Of a DNA stretch of 64,000 nucleotides, positions 1-11,120 are shown piece by piece. The position numbers were made by a program, and so were the translations under genes. Source of the stretch: Malania oleifera (taxonomy: Eukaryota; Streptophyta; Magnoliopsida; Santalales; Ximeniaceae); contig NC_080421.1 of the NCBI RefSeq assembly GCF_029873635.1, positions 39,040,617 through 39,104,616 of the forward strand, read 5' to 3'. Positions within the stretch are counted from its first letter, which is position 1. Each line of letters begins with the position of its first letter. The notes beneath the pieces are model-generated. The model was not told the origin of the DNA. It made no database searches and saw only the letters and a program-made list of their open reading frames with translations.

Positions 1-166
1 GTTAAGTTTTTATTAACTTGTGATGTGTTTAGTATTATTTTGTGAATTGATTGAATTAATAAAGCTGTTTGTTTGATAAAACAAGTAATTCAAGAATCCA
101 TAAAAGGAATTAAATTTTTTTAATAACCCAATTTACCCCCCTCTTGGGATAACTACTTCACTTTCA
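1..166 (+). repeat. S1 5' LTR, 3' end only
   Basis: The sequence ends ACTTTCA directly before a tRNA-Met type primer site. It carries the tail seen in the related S3 LTRs, with a run of C followed by CTCTTGGGAT. Only the last 166 bases of an LTR that is about 1.9 kb in S3 lie in the window. Confidence 0.75.
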
Positions 167-167
167 A

Positions 168-181
168 TTGGTATCGGAGCC
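168..181 (+). promoter_or_regulatory. S1 primer binding site (initiator tRNA-Met type)
   Basis: TTGGTATCGGAGCC lies one base after the LTR end. It matches the TGGTATCAGAGC primer site of plant copia elements with one difference (CGG for CAG). It would prime minus-strand synthesis. Confidence 0.8.
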
Positions 182-222
182 TGGTTATAACAAATCTTAA
201 AAAGTAGTTATTAAAGATCTAC

Positions 223-741
223 GTGGCACACATAGAAGTAGCTCCCTTTGGAGAGGGTCAATCCTCAACTAGACCACCCATCTTTTGTGGACTTAACTAC
301 ACATTTTGGAAACAACATATGAGAATCTATCTTGAAACAATGGATTGGAAGGCTTGGAAGGTTGTCACACATGGTGACTTAATCCCTACTAAACTAGTGG
401 ATGGAAAAGAGGTACTTAAGGAAGAAAAAGAAATGACTAAATTAGATCATAAAATGCTGCAAGTATACTCAAGTGCGATAAATGCATTGTATTACGCCCT
501 TGACATAAATGAGTTCAATAGAGCGATGGCTTGAAAAACAATGAAAGAATTATGCGACAAAATTGAAGTAACTTATCAAGGCACCATTGATGTAAGAGAT
601 ATAAGAATTAACATGCTCACTAGTGAATATGAAGCCTTTAGAATGAACCTGGATGAATCTATCACAAGTATGTATATAAGATTCACTCACATCATAAATT
701 CTCTCAATGTCTTAGGAAAAACGTACTCAACTTATGAACTA
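223..741 (+). pseudogene. gag: S1 gag, N-terminal part
   Basis: This encodes the N-terminal half of a plant copia Gag (UBN2 / Retrotran_gag_2 type). Visible motifs are a PPIFCGLNYTFWKQHM block near residues 18-34, then MDWKAWKVV, NALYYALD and INMLTSEYEAFRMN. The same blocks occur in S2 and S3. The frame begins at a GTG codon where S3 has ATG (GTGGCACAC against ATGGCAAAC), so the start appears lost by substitution. A TGA at about 532 interrupts the frame after MA, and the following codons resume the family sequence. It is cut at 741, after TYEL, by antisense solo LTR 1; the gag frame resumes at about 2691. Confidence 0.85.
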
Positions 742-2687
742 TGTTAGCTTTACTGTAAACCCAAGAGGAAGGGGGGTGAATTGGTATTTTAAAATTTATC
801 CCCTAGATTAATCCACTAATAGCAGTATTACACAAGTCTAAGGCCAATCTAATGCGTATAAAATAAATTAGTATATGTTTTTAGAAAAAATTAAATTGCA
901 CAAGAAATTTAACCAAGCATGCGCAATAAAGCATAAAAAGCATAACACCAAAAATGTTATCAAGGTTCAATAAACTACCTATGCCCCCGCTTTGGCTAAC
1001 GAGCATAAGGATTACACTATAAGATCACTTAGAAGGTGGAGCGGCACCTAAAACAACTAGGTCAATTAGCATAGAGCTGACCTCAACCTTTACATACAAT
1101 CCTTATCGAGCTGGATTACCGCCCCCTCAGACTACGTCTAGATTACAACATTATTTCTCAATAATAAACTGAGCACAGTGATTATACTTCTCAATCAAGC
1201 AGATATGTACCAAATGTAATCAATCAACCACACATCAACAGTATAGGAAATTGTAGGCTCAGTGATATGATTTTGTGCAAGCAAACACTCAGCAAAATAT
1301 AATCACAAATATGCTCGAGAGTGTTCTAACAAATTATTTCTTTGAAACAAAGCACAAAAAATCTCAATAATAGATTAAGGTTTCAAAGATGCTAATCAAA
1401 CATTCAAACTAACTCAAAATATTTTCCTCAATGAAATAAGCACAAGTGTTGTTTGAAAAAATTATAGCCTGTAAAATATTTTGAACACCAAAAATATCGC
1501 GATAGGAGTCTTGCAATAAGAATGCAAAGATCCTCAAGCTACTTTTTCCCAACACTGGATTTATCAAATTAAATCTATGGGTTAACTCTTTGCTTAACTC
1601 TCCAAAATAAAAAACAATCAATAACCAAAGTGTTAAGAGTATTAAGTAATCTATAACAAAGCAATAGCACAATAAGCACTCTCACAATACTAGGATTGAT
1701 CAAAGGAATGAGTGTATAAGAGGATTTGAGTAAGAATAGGCAAGATAAGCCTTTTGAGTTTGAGAGGATTTTTTGCTAATTATTTCTCTACTCTCTTGCT
1801 AATTTACACAAATGAGGCCCTATATATAGAAGTAGCCCAAATTAGGACCACTAAGGACTTATAGGGCATTATTAGAATGGTTTAAAACTCATTTAGAAAA
1901 AATAACCTTGTTTAACCAATTTTAACCCTGGTAAAAAATAAACAACTCGGGAGTTTTCGAGTGGCTGAACCAAGGATCGGTCGCCCAAATAGACTCAGTT
2001 TAAAAAGGCACTTTTGATCATTCGGGTGCCCGAATTAGGGCTTAATATGCTGAACTAAGGTGACTTCATTCTGTTCACATTTCGGTCGCTTGGTCTATAA
2101 TTCGGTTAACTGAATTCATGTGTTCGATCACTCGAGGCCCTTTTGAACTTAATTGTTTGGTTGGCAAAGTTTGTGAAAATGGTCACCTCAGCGGTTCGGT
2201 TGACCGTGGATGGTGTGTACATTTTGGTTCGGTTTGCCGAACTCAGGTTAACATTTTGACGGGTCCATGATTTTGGGCGCTCGAGGTGTTTTGAACACTA
2301 AGGGTTCAGTCGCCCGACCTCTCACATTTTTTTCTATTAAGTCCATTTACACTTTAATTTATTCTCTTGATATTATAAGTGATTATGGGGGCTATTTTTT
2401 GCATTTCTGTAGGGACCTAAGGTCTTTTCTAAGGTCTATGAGCTTACAAAAAACCTATATACATGATATGCAAATATTATTACGAACCTTTTTCCTATAA
2501 TTACTATTACAGACCCGAATTGAATAAACATACAAATTACAACATAAAATATTCTTCAGAGTCTTAAGGCTTTACTTCATGTGCCATCAATATATTTGCT
2601 AATACAAACCTACACACAAACTAGATCGCCATCAAATACTTGAGTATTTGTCATTATCAAAACTAGGTATGACCTATGAGGTCAAAA
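742..2687 (-). repeat. Solo LTR 1 (S2-type), antisense in S1 gag
   Basis: It begins TGTTAGCTTTAC, the reverse complement of the GTAAAGCTAACA end of the S2 LTR. It ends near GACCTATGAGGTCA, the reverse complement of the S2 LTR start. No internal region is attached and gag continues on both sides, so it is a solo LTR. An antisense TATA-like stretch lies at 1821-1829, and the GGTTCGGTCGCC-like words typical of the family's U3 lie at about 1930-2310. The flanking 5-mers are AACTA and AAATG, only 3 of 5 matching, so the target duplication is decayed. The right boundary is blurred by an A run and is good to a few bases. Confidence 0.8.
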
Positions 2688-2690
2688 AAA

Positions 2691-3125
2691 TGATATGCAA
2701 AATTCTAAGAGGACTTCCACACATTTGGGAACCTAAACCACAGCCATAACGGAAGGTAGAAATCTCAAAACAGCCTCATTAGATGAACTCCTAGGATCAC
2801 TTCTAACCTATGAAATGGCTATGAAAGAAAGAAACACTGAAAATAAAAATAAGAAATCCATAGCTCTTAAAGGCTCTAAAGAAAGTTTAAGTGAAGAAGA
2901 TAATGAAACCAGTCAATTAGATGATGAAGAATTAGAATTTATAACTAAAAGACTTGGAAAATTGTTCAAAAGAAATAAAAAATTCACTAGAAAATTTAGA
3001 GGTTCAAAAAATGAAAAAGGTGAAACTAATAAAAAGGAAAACAAAAGTATGAATGAACGTCCCACTTGTTATCATTGTAAAAAGGTCGGACACATTAAGC
3101 CGGACTGCCATCAGCTCAAACAAGA
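2691..3125 (+). pseudogene. gag: S1 gag, middle part with first zinc knuckle
   Basis: The frame resumes with MICKILRGLPHIWEP, as expected after the TYE of the upstream fragment. A frameshift lies near the KPQP stretch, and the main open part runs from about 2815. A basic stretch rich in Lys and Glu precedes a CCHC knuckle, CYHCKKVGHIKPDC, at about 3067-3108. The knuckle would bind RNA in the particle. The fragment ends where solo LTR 2 inserted. Confidence 0.85.
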
Positions 3126-5168
3126 TGTTAGCTTTGGTGTATTCCCAAGAGGGGGGGGGGGTGAATTGGAAATTAAAACTTTTTCCTAGGTTTGACCTAA
3201 ATAGTATCAGTATATTCACAACCTAGGGTTTATCTATGTAGTTCCAAATGCGCAGATAAGTATAACGTGCGAAAGTTAAAATCATGCGCAACATTCACCA
3301 ACTATAACATACATTTGTAGGAATGTAAATTGCAGAGGGATAAATAGTGCACACAAGATATGTTATCGGGGTTCGGCTAACTGTGCCTATGTCCCCACCT
3401 TTGGCTCGCAAGTCCGAGGATTCCACTATGGCTCACTTAATGGGTGGAGCGACACTCAATACAACCAGGTCAATTCAAGGGGTTGACCTCAACCAATATG
3501 CCTTAACAGGATGGCACACCTAACTTTTCTAACCGGGTCTAAGCCAATCCAAGACTATTTCACAGGGCTAGTCTCCCTCTTCAGGCCCGTGCTTGAAAAT
3601 ACAACAGTATTTTTCTCAATCAAGTTGGTACAATGATTGTGCTTTCATGTAAAGCATATATGTACCCCAAATACGTGCATTATACTTAATTAATCACGTA
3701 CACATAAAATATGTAGGTAGATGTTAGCTCAATGATGTGTATATACGTGCAAATAACATTCAACAAGATATGATTACAATAATGTTCAAGAGTGTTCTAA
3801 ATAAGCAATACTTTGAAATTTAAGCAAATCACAAATCAATAACACATCAATATTCCAAAGATATCAATCAGATATTCAAACTAGTTCAAGGAGATTTACT
3901 TCAATGAAATAGGCACACTACTAGTTTGAAAATATTTTGCTTGCTTGAAAATATTTTTGCACAACCAAAAACAAAGCTATTGGACACTTGCAATAACAAT
4001 GCAAATATCCTAAGCTTACTAGGTTATCCCAACACAAGATTTATAGTATGAAAATCCGTGGGATAAACCTAAGCTAAACTCCCCAAAAAAATTATCTCAA
4101 TCACACAAGCACACTGGGAGTATTAGCAATACTAGCAATCACAAGCACACTCACTAAGCTCTTACAATACCCAGATTTACCAAAGAAATGAGTATTTGTG
4201 GGTATTTGAGCAAAGTGGGACTTTCAAATAGAGAGGATTTTTGCTAATTGTTTTTGGCTAATTTCTCACTAATCCTCACAAATGAACCCATATTTATAGG
4301 CAGGGGTAAAATTTTAACCGTTAGGGACTTGTTGGGAATTATTAAAAAAGTTTCAAATAGTTAAAACACCATTAACCCAACTTAACCCTAATTTACTGTG
4401 GTTAAATTAATTTTAACCCTCCGAGATTTGGGTGGCTGAACTATGGTTTAGTCGCCCGAACGGACACAGGAATAAAAGCCATTTAAATCAATTCGGCAGC
4501 CCGAGTCTTAGTTTGGTGGACTGAACAAAAAGTAGAAACATTTCTTCGTAACTTTGGGTGCTCGGTCATAAGTTCAGTAGCCCGAATTTGTGATAAGTAA
4601 CCTTCTAAGGGTTCGAGCGCCTGAGGGCAATATGGTCATTTTGGGTTCGGTCGCCCGAAGCATGGTCAAACTTCTGACTTTCTAGAAGTTCGGGCGCCCG
4701 AGGAGTTTTGAACTCCTGAGGTTCGGTCGCCCAACCTCCTACATACTTACCCTATTTTGACCAATTTTATTTCAATATCTTGCCCCTGATAATGTAAGTG
4801 ATTATGGGGACTTTGTGCACAATGTGTAGGAATCTAGGGTCTTTTCAAGTATGCCCAAAAATCTTGCGTCGGTCGACTGAAGGGTGCCCTAAGGTCATTC
4901 GGTCTCTATGGTCAATCTATGGCATTTATGAGCTTACAAAAACCTACATGCATGACATGCAGAGATTATTACAGACCATATCCTAATTACTATTACAGAC
5001 CCAATAACATTACAACAATTAATAAACATTCCGGGTCTTCATTTTCTTCAAGTTGCCATGTTCCATCAATATGATTTTCCTACTATGGTCCTGCACACAG
5101 ACTTGATAGACATTAAATACCAGAGTATTTGTCATTATCAAAACTGGGTGTGACTTATAAGGTCAACA
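3126..5168 (-). repeat. Solo LTR 2 (S2-type), antisense in S1 gag
   Basis: It begins TGTTAGCTTTGG and ends AAGGTCAACA, giving TG...CA ends that read TGTTGACC...AAAGCTAACA on the minus strand, the S2 family pattern. It is about 2.04 kb, matching the S2 LTRs. The R-region box with GGTTCGGC, a cytosine-rich CCTATGTCCCC word and CACTTAATGGGTGGAG lies at about 3370-3450. An antisense TATA-like TATTTATAGG is at 4291-4300. The flanks CAAGA and AAGAA do not make a clean duplication. A run of 12 G lies at about 3151-3162. Confidence 0.85.
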
Positions 5169-5992
5169 AAGAAAAGAAGAAAAAGAAGCTAGCAATGAAA
5201 GCAACATGGGACAACACAAGTTCAAGTGAATCGGAGAGCAAATCTAGCAAGCAAGAGATGACAAACTTGTGCTTCATGGCACACAACTAAGACGTATACT
5301 CTTACTACTCCTCCTCGAAAGATTCTAGTGATGAATCATGTAATGATTCATGTGAGAATATGCCCTCCTACAAAGAACTCCAAGCTGAATTGTTTGCTCT
5401 TCATAATAGGTTTATTAAAGCATCAAAAGGGAACATAACTTTGAAACAACAAAATGAGAATCTTAAAAAATAGCTAGAATCCTCATAAATTCCTGAAAAA
5501 GAGAAAGAATCTCATATTGACAAACTAATGGAAAAAATAGACACTATGTCTCAAGAATTAAACAAATTACAAGAAAATAATCAAAGCAAGAAAGAGTTGG
5601 AAATAAATGACCTCAAAAGTCAAATTGCAAATGAAGAAAATATTATTTACAACTTTACTGGAGGTAAAGAAAACTTTGAAAAAATGGTAGGACAACAAAG
5701 AATGGTTAACAATATAGAGGGAATAGGATACAATGGAATTACATACAAAAGAAAGAAAAATTTATTCATGGGATACTTTGTAAAACAAGCTAAACTCTAT
5801 GCAAGTACTTCATCCACAAACATACATGAACATACTACTTGCTACTTGTGCAAAAATAATGGACATATAATGTTTAATTGTCCACTTGAAAAGAAATATG
5901 TCAAAGTAAAGAATGAATGGAAGATAAACACTAAAACTAGACAAGACTTAAAAAGAATTAAGAAAGTTTGGGTTCCAAAAGTAACAACATAA
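5169..5992 (+). pseudogene. gag: S1 gag, C-terminal part with second zinc knuckle
   Basis: The frame continues with Lys- and Ser/Glu-rich sequence and then a Lys/Glu/Gln-rich, probably coiled-coil stretch at about 5528-5650. A second CCHC knuckle, CYLCKNNGHIMFNC, lies near 5840-5881. Stops occur near 5287, 5473 and 5487. Two knuckles separated by a long coiled region recur in S2 and S3, so the arrangement is a family trait. It leads directly into protease. Confidence 0.8.
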
Positions 5993-6002
5993 ATCCTTTC
6001 TT

Positions 6003-9000
6003 GTAGGTTTGCTTTAGGTCTACTCCACCAAAATAAAAATGGTACTTGGACAACAGGTGTTCAAGACGTATGATGGGAGATAGATCAAAGTTCACTACCC
6101 TCACTGAAAAGGATGGAGGATATGTAACCTTCGATGACAACGCAAAAGGCAAAATTTTCGGAATCGGTAAGATAGGTAAATAATCCTCACTTACCATTGA
6201 TAATGTTTTGCTAGTAGATGGTCTAAAGCATAATCTCTTAAGTATTAGTCAACTTCGTGACAAAGGGTTTCACATAATCTTTAAGAAAGACAAAGGCATA
6301 ATACAAAATCCTAAGAATATGAAATTCTATTCACAACTCATAGAATGAACAATGTGTATTGCATAAATCTTGATAGTTTAACATCTCAAGATGTAACTTG
6401 CTTGGCTGCCCTAAGTGAAAATAGTTGGCTTTGGCATAGAAGATTTGGACATGCAAGCATGGACCTTCTATTTAAACTATCAAAGAAGAATTTAGTAAAA
6501 GGCTTACCTAATACAAAGTTTATTAAAGATAAAATTTGTGATGCTTGCCAACTTGGAAAACAAATCAAGACAAGCTTTAAAAAAAAGAAACACATATCAA
6601 CTAATAGGCCCTTATAACTAATACATTTAGATTTATTTGGTCCTACTAGAACTCAAAGCTTACGAGGAAAACAATATGCCTTCATGATTGTTGATGACTT
6701 CTCTAGATACACATGGGTATTGTTTCTAGCCAACAAAGATGAAGCTTGTGACATGTTAATAAATCTATGCCAGAAACTTCAAAATGAGAAAGGATACAAT
6801 GTTTGAAACATAAGAAGTGACCAAGGAAGAGAATTTAAAAATAAAATGTTGAAATTTTTTTTAATGAACATGGAATAAGCCATAATTTCTCAGCACTTAG
6901 AACTCCGCAACAAAATGGAGTTCTTGAAAGGAAAAATAGAACCCTTCAAGAAATGGCAAAAACTACGCTAAATGAAAATAATCTACCTAAGTATTTTTGG
7001 GCTAAAGTCATAAATATAGCTTGCTATGTAATAAATAGGGTCTCCATTAGCTCAAGCCTAAACAAAACACCTTATGAATTATGGAAAGGAAGAAGGCCTA
7101 ACATAGCTTACTTCCATGTTTTTGGATGTAAGTGTTTTGTTCTTAATAACAAAGATGACTTAGGAAAATTTGATGCTAAGTTAGATGAAGGAATTTGCCT
7201 AGGATACGCTACAAATAGTAAGACTTATAGGATCTATAACAAAAGAACACTAACCATCATTGAATCAATCCATGTAAATTTTGATGAATCAAATCTTTTC
7301 ATGAAAGAAATTAAGAATGAAGAAAAGGATGATACTTCACAAAGAGAGGATGATCTAGAAATCAAGGAAGAAAAAGAAGAAAATAAAGAAGAAACTTCAA
7401 AAGATATTCCTATAGAAAATCTTGAATTACCAAGAGAATGGAAGTATATAAGAAATCACCCTCAAGATCAAATTATAGGAGAACCTTCTAGAGGTATAAC
7501 CAATAGATCTTCATTAAAGAATCTATATAATCATTATACTTTCCTACCTCAAGATGAACCTAAAAATGTTGAAGAAGCCCTTAAAGATGACTCTTGGATA
7601 ATTGCTATGCAAGAGGAGTTAAATCAATTTGAAAGAAGCAAAGTATGGCAATTAGTTCTCAAACCCAAAAATCATTCAATTATCAGAACTAAATAGATAT
7701 TTTTAAACAAGAAGGATGAAAATGGTATAGTAGTTAGAAACAAAGCTTTTGTCCCTATAACAAAAGCTATAAGAATGCTTTTAGCTTATGCATCACATAA
7801 AGAATTTAAATTATATCAAATGGATGTTAAAAGTGTTTTCTTAAATGGTTATATTAATGAAGAAGTATATGTTGAACAACCCCCCGGATTCAAAGACATA
7901 AAAAATCCTAATTATGTGTTTATATTAACTAAGGCTTCATATGGGTTAAAAAATTCCCTAGGGCTTGGTATGAAAGACTTAGTGGATTTTTAACAGAGAA
8001 GGGGTTTTCAAGAGGAAAAGTTGATAATACTTTGTTAATCAAAACTAAGAAAGATGATATGCTTTTAATTCAAATCTATGTAGATGATATAATATTTGGT
8101 GCTACAAATGAAAATCTATGTAAAGAATTTGCAAAATGTATGTAAGAAGAATTTGATTATGATGGGGGAATTAAACAATTTTCTTGGACTACAAATTAAA
8201 CAAGCAAAGAATGAGACTTTTATAAGTCAATCAAAATACATAAAAGATATGATTAAAAAATTCGATATGACAAATAGTAAACCCATAGGAACCCCCATGA
8301 GCACTTCCATTAGCCTTGATAAAGATGAAAAAAGAAAACCGATAGATATGAAGTATTATAAAGGAATGATTGGAAGTTTACTATATCTAACAGGTAGTAG
8401 GCCCGACATAATGTTTAGTATGTGTATGTGTGCCTGTTTCCAATTAGCACCCAAAGAATCACACCAAATAGCTGTTAATAGAATTTTAAGATACTTGATA
8501 GGCATCATGGACTTAGGAGTTTGGTATCCTAAGGACACCAGATTCAAAATGACTAGCTACTTAGATGCGGACTATGCAGAATGTAAAATAGATAGAAAGA
8601 GCACTAGTGGCACTTGCCACTTTCTAGGACGCTCACTAGTCTCTTGGTTCTCTAAAAAGCAAAACACCATAGCCTTATCCACAACTGAAGCTAAATACAT
8701 AGCTGTTGGGCGTTGTTGTGCACAAACATTATACATGAAACAATAACTAAAAGACTATAACTTAGAATATACAACAATCCCAATTAAGTGTGATAATACT
8801 AGTGCTATAAATATATCAAAAAATCCAGTATCTCATTCAAGAACAAAACATATCGATATTAGACGTCATTTCTTAAGAGATCACGTACTAAAAGAATATA
8901 TAACTCTTGAATTCGTTAATAAAAATGATCAAGTAGCTGATATCTTCACTAAACCACTTTCATTGGATCAGTTTATATTTATTAGACATGAATTAGGGTT

Positions 9001-9025
9001 GCTACATGTTCGAGAAGTTGTATAG
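6003..9025 (+). pseudogene. pol: S1 pol: protease, integrase, reverse transcriptase, RNase H
   Basis: Protease is near 6040-6340, with its expected WYLDSGC site changed to WYLDNRC at 6040-6059. The GAG-pre-integrase zinc region (WLWHRRFGHASMDLL and CDACQLGK) is at about 6420-6560. The integrase core follows, with HLDLFGP, VDDFSRYTWV and LERKNR. An acidic Glu/Lys linker is at 7290-7420. Reverse transcriptase runs from about 7570 to 8300 and keeps an IYVDDIIFG site near 8080-8106. It has lost about 20 residues after NKA near 7745, where S2 has RLVA...DETYAP. RNase H follows (YLDADYAE, ALSTTEAKY, IKCDNTSAIN) and ends at the TAG at 9023-9025. Several stops and frameshifts make it inactive. Confidence 0.9.
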
Positions 9026-9365
9026 AAATGAAAATCAGAAAGCCTGCTTGAGAGGCAACTGACACCTGAAGGTCAGGCGCCTAGCAGGTTACTGCCTAAT
9101 GAAATTTGGGTTATCAGGTGCCTGACTCCTCGAGTGCCAGGTGCCTGACTCGCAACAGGTTGCCTTTAAAAACACAAAAGACCCTTTATTTTCACTTCCA
9201 CCAGTCGTCTGACTCTACTCCTTTCCTCCTTAAAACACCTTCTCCTTCCATAAACTGACCTTTTTTCTTGAAAATTTCCTTAAATCCTTAGTGATAAATG
9301 AAAACCCTACACCCTCCGCCTTTCATATACGTTAGGGTTTTTCAGTCTTTCTCCTCACAAAATCA
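9026..9365 (+). other. S1 non-coding spacer between pol and third ORF
   Basis: This 340-base spacer has repeated short words around GGTGCCTGACTC and GGCGCCTAGCAGG at about 9055-9165. S3 has similar AGGCGCCTG and AGACAGGCG words at the same place (39440-39530), so the spacer words are shared between the two copies. No gene is seen. Confidence 0.6.
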
Positions 9366-10603
9366 TGCCATGAACTAAGATAAATGGGAACAAACCTTCC
9401 TCCTCCTCCTGATGTATCGACAACGACGAGGTTGAAAAACGACTAACCACTCCTCAGGCCAAGACACTCTTACGAAATCAAATCCAATTGATGGATCCAA
9501 TTCTTGGTAAAGTCCTTAATGTTTCATTCTTCAATTTTAATTTTCCAAAAATTATATCTCTTTTCAAAGATATTGGGTGCAAAAATTCATCACATATCAG
9601 GCCACTGGATATTATCCAAATTTGGTTAAAATTTTTCATGCCAATATGAAGAAACAAGAAGTTGGATTTTCAACTAATATTTTAGGACAAACCATTCACC
9701 TCACTCCACTGTCGCTATGGAAAATCCTTCGTATCAAGCCTGGTGACTTTGAATGTAGGCCTGATGAAAAGAAGTGGATTATGGAATAATGGTTTACTCC
9801 ACAGGATTTCTTACCACTCGTTATGACCGATGAACCTATTTACTTTGGAAATCCCCCACTTTATAAAAACTTGAACCTCCAAGCTTTGATTTTGCATAAA
9901 CTAATCACCTACTACATCCTACCTTGCACCGGTTCACATGACCATGTTTCTTTTCTTGACTGTTTTTTCATATGGTGCATTTTGAAAGGTAAAAAGTTGG
10001 ACCTACCAAGCCTTATCATCAAATGGATGATCATGAAGGAAGAAGTTTATCGCATCATTCTTCCTTATGCTGGGATGCTGAATTTAGTTTTTGCTCATCA
10101 TCACATCCTCACACCATCCTTTAATTTTTTTTGGAAGACCCATTATGACATATTTTTTGCCACAACTCTTACGCTAGTGGGTTATAAGAAGTACATTCAA
10201 GGGTGGTTTCACAGAGGTCATAGGCAGCCAACACCTGAGCCTCCTCCTCAGTCTTTTGAGCAAGCTCCTTCTGTTCCACAAGACTCAGATACACCATCTT
10301 GGTTTCTACCATTTTATACTCATTACCTAAACTTTAGTGAAAGGATATAATCTGGTCTTAATTCTCTTAAGGAAAGTTACCATTGTGGAAACCCACTGTT
10401 TTTCCATTACTCAGTGTTTAGATTAAATAGAGAAGAATTTGGCTAGCTCTTCCAAAGGTGTAGCATCCATGGACATTTGCTCAGCTCCCTCTAGTAATGC
10501 TGCATTTGATGATGATTCTGAGGACAAGGAAGATGATGATGATGCATCTAAAGAAGATTATGAAGAAACTGCCGATGAGGCTACAGATAAAGATGATGCT
10601 TGA
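9366..10603 (+). pseudogene. S1 third ORF downstream of pol (env-position protein)
   Basis: An extra ORF lies between RNase H and the 3' LTR, the place where Sireviruses may carry an 'envelope-like' ORF. It opens MP(stop)TKI, matching MPRTKI in S3, then runs through a Ser-rich stretch. The central part (9577-10350) has GQTIHLTPLSLWKILRI, NLNLQALILHKLITYYI and WCILKGKKLDLPSLIIKWM. The first resembles the 'putative plant transposon protein' domain as I remember it. The C-terminus has TWFLPFY-like sequence and a long Asp/Glu tail up to the TGA at 10601. I see no signal peptide or clear transmembrane segment, so 'envelope' is a positional label only. Stops occur at about 9372, 9407 and 9787, and near 10348. 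Confidence 0.7.
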
Positions 10604-10679
10604 TCTTAGCTATCTTTTGATCTCTTGATGAGACTACAAATAAAGATGATGCTTGATCTTAACTATCTTGTGATCTCTT
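10574..10679 (+). repeat. 53-bp tandem duplication at the third-ORF stop
   Basis: Two adjacent copies, about 10574-10626 and 10627-10679, both run from GATGAGRCTACARATAAAG to GATCTCTT with a handful of differences. The first holds the ORF's stop codon. It is specific to S1. Confidence 0.8.
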
Positions 10680-11120
10680 GTTGCTGTAAGATGTTGTTCT
10701 AATCTTAGCTTTTGGTAGTATTGACATATGATACTAGTTTGGTTTGTTTTTCCAGACTTTTGTTTATACATGTATTACTATGGACGGATATAATATTTTA
10801 TATTAAATGCTCCGATGTTGGCTTTGTTTGTTAATTTTCTTTTTGAGTGATGTCAAAAGGGGGAGAAACATTGTGAGAGCAAAAGAAGTTGTTTTGAAAA
10901 AAAAAAAGATACTACTTTGTTAACATGATACTACTTAGTTAAATTGTATGCTTAAAAATGTATACTTAAAGAACCTTGCTTGACTATTTGATATAAATGA
11001 ATCTTGCAATCTATGTTTGAGTACTGAAACTTTATTACATACGTGCTTATTGTAAGGAGGAGCCTTTTAAGGTATCCTCTCTTTTTGCTCTAGATTTGTC
11101 ATCATCAAAAAAGGGGAGAT
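10604..11120 (+). other. S1 3' non-coding region with polypurine tracts
   Basis: No gene is seen. Purine tracts AAAAGGGGGAGAAA (about 10856-10869) and AAAAAAGGGGAGAT (11107-11120) are present. The last abuts the 3' LTR and is the likely plus-strand primer. Multiple tracts here are a Sirevirus habit. Confidence 0.75.

Noticed and set aside
168..181. tRNA gene fragments at the primer sites
   Set aside because: Only the 3'-end complement of the tRNA is present, next to LTR ends; no cloverleaf or A/B boxes.
9577..10350. True viral envelope protein
   Set aside because: The position fits, but no signal peptide, membrane anchor or fusion-peptide-like segment could be seen.
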